Source: Schlegelella aquatica (GTDB taxonomy: Bacteria > Pseudomonadota > Gammaproteobacteria > Burkholderiales > Burkholderiaceae_C). Taken from it: a stretch of DNA of 64,000 nucleotides. Made by a program: the position numbers and the translations under genes. Below, one piece after another: positions 30,299 through 37,613 of this stretch. The stretch covers positions 248,001-312,000 of the forward strand of contig NZ_CP110257.1 of assembly GCF_026013905.1 (NCBI RefSeq). The letters run 5' to 3'. Position 1 is the stretch's first letter, and each line of letters begins with the position of its first letter. Under the pieces are notes generated by a model. That model did no database searches and had not been told where the DNA came from. It worked only from the letters and a program-made list of their open reading frames with translations.

Positions 30299-30505
30299 AA
30301 GTCCTCCTTTCCAGAGGGGTTGAGGAAACGGGCCGATACGAAGCAGAGCGGCTGTCGCCATGTGTCGATCCAGTGTGCCGGTGGTACGGATTTGTGACAA
30401 GCATCTTCAGGCAATACCCGAATGGTGTTTGTGAGTCCTCAACACGGGGGGCTTTTTCGGCGAAGATGCCGGGTTGAGCCCAGCGCCGCGCAAGCGGGCT
30501 CGGTC
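30299..30505. other. Intergenic region upstream of hpf
   Basis: 207 bp that must contain the hpf promoter. I looked for a sigma-54 -24/-12 pair and did not find one; a sigma-70 site is possible but not clear. Confidence 0.4.
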
Positions 30506-31129
30506 TCAAGGAAGCGACGCGAGCCGCCTGGCGGCAGCGTCGGCCAGGCGCTGCAAGGCGGCGCCGAGCGCCTCGGCCTGACCTTGCGGCCCTTCGCGAG
30601 GGGCCGGCTCATCGATGGCTTCCTGCCAGGCGAGCAGCACGCGGGCCTGCGCATCGCCGGTGGTGGCGAGCAGGCGCGCCGATCCCGTGAGCCGGCCGCG
30701 ATCGCGCCGGAAGTCGAGCGTCGAGAACTCCACCAGCAGAACCATGTGTGGTGGCGCGCTCGCGCACGTGCCTTCGCACACCTGCCACGCACCGAGACGC
30801 TGGGCGAGCGCGGCCGTGAATTCGCGGCTCACCGCCACTTCCAGCCGTTCGGCCCAGAAGGCGTGAGGCCATTCGCCCACGGTGCTCGCATCGGCGCGAA
30901 AGCGCACGCGGCGCGCCTGCAGATACTCGGGCAGTTGGACGCGACGCACCGCGAGCCAGCGGGCGGGGGCCGAGGCCACCTCGGCCGCGGGCGAGGCGGC
31001 GGTGCCGGCGAGGCTTGGCAAGGTGATGAGCGTGGCGCGCGGCTCGGGCCCGGCGCAGCCCGTGAGCAGCAAGGCCGCGCACAAGGTGGCCTGCATCGCC
31101 CGGCGAGCACGTGCAGCGGAGGCGTGCAT
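30506..31129 (-). CDS. ABC-type transport auxiliary lipoprotein (PqiC/DUF330 family)
   Basis: 207-residue lipoprotein; signal sequence MHASAARARRAMQATLCAAL then LLTGC with Cys at about 25. The mature part (WLAVRRVQLPEYLQARRVRFR... WAERLEVAVSREFTAALAQRLG) matches the auxiliary lipoprotein that accompanies MCE transporters. Last gene of a four-gene MCE/Mla-type operon. An upstream ATG at 31201 is possible but would precede the signal peptide by 24 residues. Confidence 0.82.
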   Translation of the reverse strand: MHASAARARRAMQATLCAALLLTGCAGPEPRATLITLPSLAGTAASPAAEVASAPARWLAVRRVQLPEYLQARRVRFRADASTVGEWPHAFWAERLEVAVSREFTAALAQRLGAWQVCEGTCASAPPHMVLLVEFSTLDFRRDRGRLTGSARLLATTGDAQARVLLAWQEAIDEPAPREGPQGQAEALGAALQRLADAAARRLASLP

Positions 31130-31212
31130 CGGAGTCGGCACGGCACGGGGCTCGGCGGCCCGCCCGCGGGAAAGGCCGGGCCAGGGCGCAAGGAAGGGCA
31201 TCAAGAAGGGCC

Positions 31213-32175
31213 TCAACGGTCGCTCCCGAAGATGACGGCATTGGGTTGTTCTTGCAGCAGCTCGCTCCATTCGCGCAGGCCCCGTGCGGCTTGCGAGAGG
31301 TCGCGCACCGCGGCGTCGAGGTCGGCGCGCAAGGGGGTGCCGGTGGCCGTGAGTTCCTGCACCCGCGTCATCGCCACGCGCGCCGCCTCGGCGGCCTCGC
31401 GCGCACTGCGCAGCCCCTGCTGCAGCTCCGGGCGTGCGTCTTGCACCGTCTCGCGGGTGCTGTCGGCCAGGCGGGTCACGGAGCCGAGGGTGGCCTGGGC
31501 GCTCGCCTGGAGCTCCTGCAGGGTGCGGCCCGCCTGGACGAGCATGCGCCGGGTCTCCTGCGCGGTCGCGGCGATCTCGCCCGAGGAGGATTGCAGCGTG
31601 CGCTCGGCGGTGGCGAGCGTGGTCTGCAAGGCCTGCAACGTGTTGCGCAGGTCGGCCACGGTTTCACGCAAGGGCAACTCCGCCACCTGCTCGATCAACG
31701 CGCCGAACCGGTCCGCGACGGCGGGGATCTCCGGCTCGCGCCCGCGGCCGATCATGCGCGCGGGCTGGTCGGGCAAGAAGTCCAGGTCGATGAACTTCTG
31801 TCCCGTGACGAAGCTTTGCGCGACGAGCCGCGCGCGCAGGCCTCGCCGGATCAGCTCGGGCAGCGCCAGCGAGCGGTCGCGGCCGGGTTCTGCGACGCGG
31901 ATGGCATCGCTCTGCAGGCGCACGCGCACCGGGATCCGGGGGTCGAGCGAGCCTTGTTCGAACTCGACGCCGATCGATTCGACCTGACCGACCGGCACAC
32001 CGCGGAACGTGACCGGCGCTCCGACGTACAGGCCACTGACGCTGCCGTGGAAGTAGATCACCGCGCGCAGCCGCTGCTGGAAGGGGTCGCCTCCGCCCAG
32101 CGAGACGATGGCGAAGACCACCAGCGCGAGGGCGCCGATCACGAAGGTTCCGACGAGCAAGGCGTTGCGTTTCAT
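31213..32175 (-). CDS. MCE/MlaD-family lipid transport substrate-binding protein
   Basis: 320 residues: an N-terminal anchor helix (NALLVGTFVIGALALVVFAIV), one MCE domain at about 35-115 (YFHGSVSGLYVGAPVTFRGVPVGQVESI), and a long coiled-coil/needle region (about 150-300) rich in Ala, Glu, Gln and Arg. Such proteins form hexameric periplasmic rings that carry phospholipids. It overlaps the ATPase gene by 4 nt. Confidence 0.92.
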   Translation of the reverse strand: MKRNALLVGTFVIGALALVVFAIVSLGGGDPFQQRLRAVIYFHGSVSGLYVGAPVTFRGVPVGQVESIGVEFEQGSLDPRIPVRVRLQSDAIRVAEPGRDRSLALPELIRRGLRARLVAQSFVTGQKFIDLDFLPDQPARMIGRGREPEIPAVADRFGALIEQVAELPLRETVADLRNTLQALQTTLATAERTLQSSSGEIAATAQETRRMLVQAGRTLQELQASAQATLGSVTRLADSTRETVQDARPELQQGLRSAREAAEAARVAMTRVQELTATGTPLRADLDAAVRDLSQAARGLREWSELLQEQPNAVIFGSDR

Positions 32176-32984
32176 GGAGCGGGGAGCGTCATGTCGGCCG
32201 GCAGCGGTTCTTCGCGCCGCAAGAAGGCGCGCACGGTGGGATGGGTCGCCTCGTCGCGCAGGCGGCGCGGGCTGCCATGGGCGATCGGCCGGCGGCTGTC
32301 TGCATCGAGGAAGATGCCGTCGTCGGCGATGGCCATGAGGCTGGGCAACTCGTGGCTCACCAAGACCACGGCCGCGCCGGTGCGTTCTCGCACGTCGAGG
32401 ATGAGGTCGTCCAGCCGGCGCGAGCTGATCGGGTCGAGCCCCGCCGAGGGCTCGTCGAGGAACAGGAGGGGGGGCTCGGCGACGATGGCGCGGGCGAGGC
32501 CGGCGCGCTTCTTCATGCCCCCGCTCAGGTCGGCGGGGCGGAAGTCGGCGAAGGCTTCGAGGCCCACCCAGGACAGCACCTCGCGCGCGCGGGCTTCGCG
32601 GCGCTCGGCCGGCCAGTCGGTTTGCTGCTCCAGCGGCAGCAGCACGTTCTCGAGCAGCGTCATCGACGACCACAGCGCGGCACTTTGGAACAGCACGCCG
32701 AAGCCGGCCCTCAGGCGCGCGCGGCCCCGCTCGTCGCAGGCCCAGTAGTCCTGCCCGCGATAGACGATGTGCCCCGAGGCCGGGGCGAGCAGTCCGATGA
32801 GATGCTTGAGCAGCGTGCTCTTGCCGCAGCCGCTGCCGCCCATGATGGCGAAGACGGTGCCGGGCTCCACGCGAAACGAGACGTCGCGCTGGATCAGCCG
32901 CGCCCCGAAACGCATCTCGAGGTTCCGCACTTCGAGCAGCGGCCGCTCGCCGGTCGGGGGATCACCTGCACTGCGAGGGCTCAC
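32172..32984 (-). CDS. MlaF-family ABC transporter ATP-binding protein
   Basis: 270 residues. Walker A GGSGCGKSTLL, signature LSGGMKKRAGLARAI, Walker B LLFLDEPSAGLDP and the switch His (VSHEL) are all present. The MKKR variant of the signature is typical of Mla/MCE ATPases. The GTG at 32984 is chosen: it follows the permease stop by one base and has GGGAG about 8 nt upstream. Confidence 0.93.
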   Translation of the reverse strand: MSPRSAGDPPTGERPLLEVRNLEMRFGARLIQRDVSFRVEPGTVFAIMGGSGCGKSTLLKHLIGLLAPASGHIVYRGQDYWACDERGRARLRAGFGVLFQSAALWSSMTLLENVLLPLEQQTDWPAERREARAREVLSWVGLEAFADFRPADLSGGMKKRAGLARAIVAEPPLLFLDEPSAGLDPISSRRLDDLILDVRERTGAAVVLVSHELPSLMAIADDGIFLDADSRRPIAHGSPRRLRDEATHPTVRAFLRREEPLPADMTLPAP

Positions 32985-32985
32985 C

Positions 32986-33762
32986 TCAGACTCCCAGCGC
33001 ATTGGCGCACACGGCGAAGACGGCATCGACCGCGATGATGCCGACGATGGCCACGACCACCGACTGCGTGGTCGCCGCTCCGACGCCTGCCGCGTGGCGC
33101 GCCGCATGCAGGCCGTAGTAGCACCCGGTCAGCCCGACCAGGGCCCCGAAGGTGATCGACTTGCTGAAGCCCAGGGCCAGATGCTCCCAGTCGAGCGCGC
33201 GCACCGTGCGCTCGAAGTAGGCGGCCGGCGCCAGGTCGAGCATGCCGGCGCCGACCAGGAAGCCGCCCAGCAGGCCAGTGGTGCACGCATACACGTACAG
33301 CAGGGGCATCATCAGGATCAGCGCGATCATGCGGGGCAGCACGAGGAAGTCCACCGCATGCAGCCCCAGCACCTCGAGCGCGTCGATCTCCTCGTTGGCC
33401 TGCATCGTGGCGAGCTCCGCAGCAAACGCCGCACCCGTGCGGCCCGCCATCACGACCGCCGTGATGACGGCCGCCATCTCGCGGGCGACGGCGATGCCGA
33501 CCAGATCGGCCACGAAGATCCCGGCACCGAACTTGACCAGCTGGACCGCGCCGACGAAAGCGAGGATCGCGCCCACCAGCACGTTGACGATCGTCACGAT
33601 GGGCAGCGCGCGTGCGCTCGCATCGGCCGTGGCGCGCCCCAGGTCCTTCGTGCGGAACCGCCATCCCCGGCGCAGCCCGGCTGCCGCGGCCAGCAGCACG
33701 TGGCCGAGAAAGGCGACCGGGCGCATCGGGATCACGGCGGTCAGCAGGGGGTGCACGCGCAT
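32986..33762 (-). CDS. MlaE-family ABC transporter permease
   Basis: 258-residue inner-membrane permease. The diagnostic MlaE segments are VAREMAAVITAVVMAGRTGAAFAAELATMQANEEIDALEVLG and FGALVGLTGCYYGLHA. Without the N-terminal STAS domain seen in some fusions. First gene of permease-ATPase-MCE-lipoprotein, a retrograde or anterograde phospholipid trafficking system. The substrate is inferred from the family. Confidence 0.93.
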   Translation of the reverse strand: MRVHPLLTAVIPMRPVAFLGHVLLAAAAGLRRGWRFRTKDLGRATADASARALPIVTIVNVLVGAILAFVGAVQLVKFGAGIFVADLVGIAVAREMAAVITAVVMAGRTGAAFAAELATMQANEEIDALEVLGLHAVDFLVLPRMIALILMMPLLYVYACTTGLLGGFLVGAGMLDLAPAAYFERTVRALDWEHLALGFSKSITFGALVGLTGCYYGLHAARHAAGVGAATTQSVVVAIVGIIAVDAVFAVCANALGV

Positions 33763-34062
33763 CGTCTGGGCCGGCTCAATCGACACGTGCCGGGGCGCCC
33801 CGGCCGGGCGGCGCCCCTTCCGGGGGCCGTTGCTCTGCGTGCGCCCGCCATCGCCACCGGCGCACCATGGCGCGGACCGCGGCGCTCGCGCCGGGATCGC
33901 GGCCTGAAGGGTGACGACGCATCGGGCATCCGTGGCATGACGAGAGGCCCCCGATTGTGGCGGGTTTCGTGCAGCCGCCCAAATCGCGGGCGGCGGCAGG
34001 GGCACCCGCGGCAAGGCACACTCTGTGCCTGGACCCCAGCAGGCTGAACCCTGGAGCGAGAG
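33763..34062. other. Divergent intergenic region between the MCE operon and serA
   Basis: 300 bp with promoters expected for both sides. It contains several GC-rich hairpins (for example GGGGCGCCCCGG near 33793) but no recognised operator or -10/-35 pair. Confidence 0.4.
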
Positions 34063-35295
34063 ATGACCCAACGATTGTCGGTACAGAAAGACAAGCTCAA
34101 GTTCGTGCTGCTCGAAGGCATCCACCCGTCCGCCCTCGACGTGCTCGAGCGCGACGGCTACACGAACGTGCAGACGCACCCCAAGGCGCTGGCCGGCGCC
34201 GAGTTGGTCGATGCGATCGCCGACGCGCACTTCGTGGGCATCCGTTCCCGCACGCACCTGACCGAGTCGGTGCTGGCACGGGCGCCCAAGCTCACGGCCG
34301 TCGGCGCCTTTTGCATCGGCACGAACCAGATCGACCTGAAGGCGGCCGCCCGGCGCGGGATCCCGGTCTTCAACGCGCCGTTCTCGAACACGCGCAGCGT
34401 CGCCGAACTGGTGCTGGCGGAGATCATCATGCTGATGCGCGGCATCCCCGAGAAGAACGCCATCCTGCACCGGGGCGGCTGGGTCAAGAGCGCGGCCAAC
34501 TCCTACGAAGTGCGCGGCAAGACGCTGGGCATCATCGGCTACGGGCACATCGGCACGCAGATCGGGGTGCTGGCCGAGCAGCTCGGCATGCGGGTGGTCT
34601 TCTACGACATCGAGGCCAAGCTGCCACTGGGCAACGCGCGTCAGGTGGCCACGCTGCCCGAGCTCCTGGCCCAGTCGGACGTCGTGAGCCTGCACGTGCC
34701 GGAGACGCCGGCCACGCGCAACATGATCGGCGCCGAGCAGCTCGCGCAGATGAAGCCGGGCAGCCACCTCATCAATGCGTCGCGCGGGACGGTCGTGGAC
34801 ATCGACGCGCTGGTCGATGCGCTGGAGCGCAAGCACGTCCTCGGCGCGGCCATCGACGTGTTCCCCGTCGAGCCGCAGGGCAACGACAGCCGGTTCGAGT
34901 CGCCGCTCACGCGCTTCGAGAACGTGATCCTCACGCCGCACATCGGCGGATCGACGTCCGAGGCGCAGGAGAACATCGGCCGGGAGGTGGCGACCAAGCT
35001 CGTGCGCTACAGCAACAACGGCTCGACGGTGAGCGCGGTGAACTTCCCCGAGGTGTCGCTGCCGGAGCACACCGGCAAGTGCCGGCTGCTGCACATCCAT
35101 CACAACGTGCCGGGGGTGATGGCGCACGTCAACGAACGCCTGTCGGCCGCGGGCATCAACATCGCGGCGCAGTATCTGCAGACGCGCGAGGACGTGGGCT
35201 ACGTGGTGGTGGACGTGGACGCTTCGGCCAGCCAGATCGCGTTGTCCGAGCTGTGCGCGGTCGAGGGGACGATCCGGTGTCGCATCCTCTACTGA
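34063..35295 (+). CDS. serA: D-3-phosphoglycerate dehydrogenase
   Basis: First enzyme of serine synthesis; 410 residues, the same size as the E. coli enzyme. NAD-binding motif LGIIGYGHIGTQIG, substrate and catalytic residues in NASRGTVVDIDAL, DVFPVEPQGND and NVILTPHIGGSTSEAQENIG, and a C-terminal ACT domain (LLHIHHNVPGVMAHVNERLSAAGIN) for serine feedback. A PAP2 gene starts 19 nt before its stop. Confidence 0.97.
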   Translation: MTQRLSVQKDKLKFVLLEGIHPSALDVLERDGYTNVQTHPKALAGAELVDAIADAHFVGIRSRTHLTESVLARAPKLTAVGAFCIGTNQIDLKAAARRGIPVFNAPFSNTRSVAELVLAEIIMLMRGIPEKNAILHRGGWVKSAANSYEVRGKTLGIIGYGHIGTQIGVLAEQLGMRVVFYDIEAKLPLGNARQVATLPELLAQSDVVSLHVPETPATRNMIGAEQLAQMKPGSHLINASRGTVVDIDALVDALERKHVLGAAIDVFPVEPQGNDSRFESPLTRFENVILTPHIGGSTSEAQENIGREVATKLVRYSNNGSTVSAVNFPEVSLPEHTGKCRLLHIHHNVPGVMAHVNERLSAAGINIAAQYLQTREDVGYVVVDVDASASQIALSELCAVEGTIRCRILY

Positions 35296-36020
35296 GGCCG
35301 GGAGGCTGCGCACTCAGGGGGCTCGCGTTCGGCTGGGCGCTCTTGCGCGAGCGCGGGCTGCTCGTGCCGCTGGGTCTGCTCGCGGCCGTCTCGCTGGCGG
35401 CCTGGGTGTTCCTGGAGCTGGCCGGGGAGGTCGTCGAAGGCGAGACGCTCGCGCTGGACCGCGCGCTGCTGCTGGCGCTGCGCGACCCCGCCGACCTTTC
35501 GGACCCGCTGGGCCCCTGGTGGGTGGAGCTCATGATGCGCGACATCACGGCGCTGGGCAGCACCGCGGTGCTTGCGCTGGTGGGCTGCGCGGCGTTGGGC
35601 TACCTGCTGCTCGCGGGCAAGTGGGGGTCGGGGCTGCTGGTCGCCGCCTCGGTCGGCGGGGGGCTGGTCGCGAGCCAGGTGCTCAAGCTGTGGATCGAGC
35701 GCCCGCGTCCGGACCTGGTGCCCCACGGTGTGCCGGTGCTCACGCTCAGCTTCCCGAGCGGCCACGCGACGATGTCGGCGGTGGTGTACCTCACGCTCGG
35801 CGCGCTGCTGGCGGGTTTGCAGCCGCGCCGGCGCATGGCGGCCTACATCCTGGCCGTCGCCGTGCTGCTCACCGGGCTGGTGGGCGTGAGCCGGGTGTAC
35901 CTGGGTGTGCATTGGCCGACCGATGTCCTGGCCGGCTGGGCGCTGGGGGCGGCCTGGGCGCTGCTGTGCCTGCTCGTGTCGACGGTGCTGCGCTGGCGCG
36001 CCGGCCAGCGCCTGCCTTGA
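35277..36020 (+). CDS. PAP2-family membrane phosphatase
   Basis: 247 residues with about six membrane helices. The three phosphatase motifs are all present: KLWIERPRPD, the PSGHATMS motif with catalytic His, and SRVYLGVHWPTDV. It likely dephosphorylates a lipid pyrophosphate or phosphatidate such as undecaprenyl pyrophosphate or PGP. The GTG at 35277 lies inside the serA 3' end, giving a 19-nt overlap. Confidence 0.88.
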   Translation: MSHPLLRPGGCALRGLAFGWALLRERGLLVPLGLLAAVSLAAWVFLELAGEVVEGETLALDRALLLALRDPADLSDPLGPWWVELMMRDITALGSTAVLALVGCAALGYLLLAGKWGSGLLVAASVGGGLVASQVLKLWIERPRPDLVPHGVPVLTLSFPSGHATMSAVVYLTLGALLAGLQPRRRMAAYILAVAVLLTGLVGVSRVYLGVHWPTDVLAGWALGAAWALLCLLVSTVLRWRAGQRLP

Positions 36021-36220
36021 CGCGCCTGCCCGGCGCCAAGGCGCGGCCGGGCCGCGCGGTGCGTGGGCCCGACGCACGACGGCCGCAAGCCCGCCGGAAG
36101 GCGGCCGGTGGGCACCCCCTTTGGCGGGATATTGCACCGGCCCCTCGCCCGGGAACTCGAAACCTAGGAAAATTGCGCCTTCGCCCCCAAGTTTCCGGGT
36201 TTTCTGGAGGCACCTCCTTC
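36021..36220. other. Intergenic region before the small zinc-ribbon-like gene
   Basis: 200 bp. The 3' part is less GC-rich (CCTAGGAAAATTGCGCC) and probably holds the promoter. The ribosome binding site GGAGG at 36205 is part of the inverted sequence GGAGGCACCTCC. Confidence 0.4.
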
Positions 36221-36439
36221 ATGTCCAAAGTCGTCACCACCCGCATCGCAGAGGATGGCCTGCGCTACCGCTCCAAGGCGGTGGGCTCCCCGTTCGCGAG
36301 CAAGGCGAACACCCGTTCCTGCTTCAAGTGCGGCAAGCACCGCACGCCCGACCAGTTGCAGTCCAAGAAGCTGCTGGGCAAGACCGAAATGGTGTGCAAG
36401 CCCTCCTGCAAGGAGTTGGCGGAGATGCTGGGCGAGTGA
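36221..36439 (+). CDS. Small four-cysteine (zinc-ribbon-like) protein
   Basis: 72 residues. Cys34-x2-Cys37 (SCFKCGKH) and Cys59-x3-Cys63 (VCKPSCKE) suggest one bound zinc. The N-terminus is basic and polar with no membrane segment. GGAGG precedes the ATG by 11 nt and can pair with CCTCC just after it. Function unknown. The next gene starts inside its stop (GTGA). Confidence 0.75.
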   Translation: MSKVVTTRIAEDGLRYRSKAVGSPFASKANTRSCFKCGKHRTPDQLQSKKLLGKTEMVCKPSCKELAEMLGE

Positions 36440-36894
36440 TCGCCCGTCGGCCGCGAGGGCCCTCCGGTCCAGGTGCAGGTCGTGGCCTGCGACGGCGAGG
36501 GGCGGCCCGCGCGGCCTTTCTTCTGGCCCGTGCCTGGGCCTTTTTCTGGGCCTCGCCCTGGACCTTCCTGGGGCTCGTCGTCGCGCTGCTGATGCGCGCG
36601 GCGGGCGGTCATCTGCGCTGGACGCAGGGCGCGCTGGAGGTCTCGGTCCGTCGCTTTCGGCCGGGGCGCCGATGCCCCTTCGCCGCCTTGACGCTGGGGC
36701 ACGTGGTGATCGGTGTGGATCGCGCGGCGCTGGCCCGGCTGCGCCGGCACGAGCGCGTGCACGTGCGCCAGTACGAGCGCTGGGGCCCGTTGTTCGTGCC
36801 GCTGTACCTGCTCGCGTCTGCCTGGGCGTGGTGCCGCGGGCGCCATCCCTACCTGGACAACCCGTTCGAGATCGCGGCCCGGCGCGACGAGTAG
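36436..36894 (+). CDS. Membrane protein with an HExxH-like motif, unknown function
   Basis: About 152 residues, GTG start overlapping the previous stop by 4 nt. An Arg-rich N-terminus is followed by a hydrophobic segment (AWAFFWASPWTFLGLVVALLM). HERVH at about 105-109 lies in LRRHERVHVRQYERWGPLFVPLYLLASA, and HPYLDNPFEIAAR ends the protein. HExxH hints at a metal-dependent peptidase-like fold, but activity is unproven. Confidence 0.7.
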   Translation: MIARRPRGPSGPGAGRGLRRRGAARAAFLLARAWAFFWASPWTFLGLVVALLMRAAGGHLRWTQGALEVSVRRFRPGRRCPFAALTLGHVVIGVDRAALARLRRHERVHVRQYERWGPLFVPLYLLASAWAWCRGRHPYLDNPFEIAARRDE

Positions 36895-37027
36895 CGTCGC
36901 GTTCGTCGCGCCCGGCCGCAGCGCCGGGGCGTCGGCCCGCAGGGGAGGCGGTGCACCTGGCACCGTCTTTGCCGATCCGCCGGTGTCCGGGGCCGCCGGC
37001 CCCGCCCGCTGTGCAAGGAGAGAGCCG

Positions 37028-37492
37028 ATGGATGCGACATGGGTCCTGGTGGCCGACGAGGGCCGTGCCAACGTGTACGAGGTGAGGCAGACGCAGGGCA
37101 TCGACGGCCGGCCCCGCACCGAACTGGCCGAGGTGGAGTCGCTCACGTGGGCCAGCGCCCATGCGGACGAGGCCGATCTGCGTCGCGATGCTCAAGGGCG
37201 CTTCTTCGGCAAGGGGGAGCAGATGATGGGGCACACCGCGCCGCCGCGCACCGACCCTCTGGAGAAGGAGGCCGAGCTCTTCGCCCGGCGCGTGGCGGGC
37301 TGGCTCGCCGACGCGCGCGCCAAGCAGCGCTTCGCGCGCCTGTACCTGGCCGCCGCCCCCAAGTTCCTCGGTCGCCTGCGCGCAGTGCTCGACCCTCGAG
37401 TGGCGGCCGCGATCGCCGAGGAAACCGACAAGGATCTGAGCGGCTTGCCCGCGCACGAGCTCGCGCAGCGGATGTTCGGCGACGACAAGTGA
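37028..37492 (+). CDS. Host attachment protein family (PF10116-like)
   Basis: 154 residues. TWVLVADEGRANVYEV at the N-terminus, HTAPPRTDPLEKEAELFARRVAGWL and LYLAAAPKFLGRLRAVLD, then a C-terminal DLSGLPAHELAQRM, match the family first named from Rhizobium/Agrobacterium host attachment. The biochemical role is not known to me. It starts after AAGGAGAG and is the last gene before the TonB-receptor operon. Confidence 0.85.
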   Translation: MDATWVLVADEGRANVYEVRQTQGIDGRPRTELAEVESLTWASAHADEADLRRDAQGRFFGKGEQMMGHTAPPRTDPLEKEAELFARRVAGWLADARAKQRFARLYLAAAPKFLGRLRAVLDPRVAAAIAEETDKDLSGLPAHELAQRMFGDDK

Positions 37493-37580
37493 CAGGCGAG
37501 ACAGGCGAGTGACAGGTTTCACGGATGACGGCCGCGCGGGCCGCGTCCGCGGGCTCAAGTCCGGGTGAGCGCCGGCCGAT

Positions 37581-37603
37581 AGATCGGATCAGACATCCGA
37601 TCT
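37581..37603. promoter_or_regulatory. 8-bp inverted repeat upstream of the TonB-dependent receptor
   Basis: AGATCGGA and TCCGATCT separated by 7 nt, 10 nt before the receptor ATG at 37614. It could be an operator or a leader hairpin that occludes the start. No B12-box or other riboswitch signature was seen nearby. Confidence 0.45.
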
Positions 37604-37613
37604 TCGTCCGTCC

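Noticed and set aside
30299..30430. Sigma-54 promoter before hpf
   Set aside because: No GG-N10-GC pair with the rest of the -24/-12 consensus was found.
37493..37613. Cobalamin or other riboswitch before the TonB receptor
   Set aside because: The leader is too short and no B12-box-like sequence is present.
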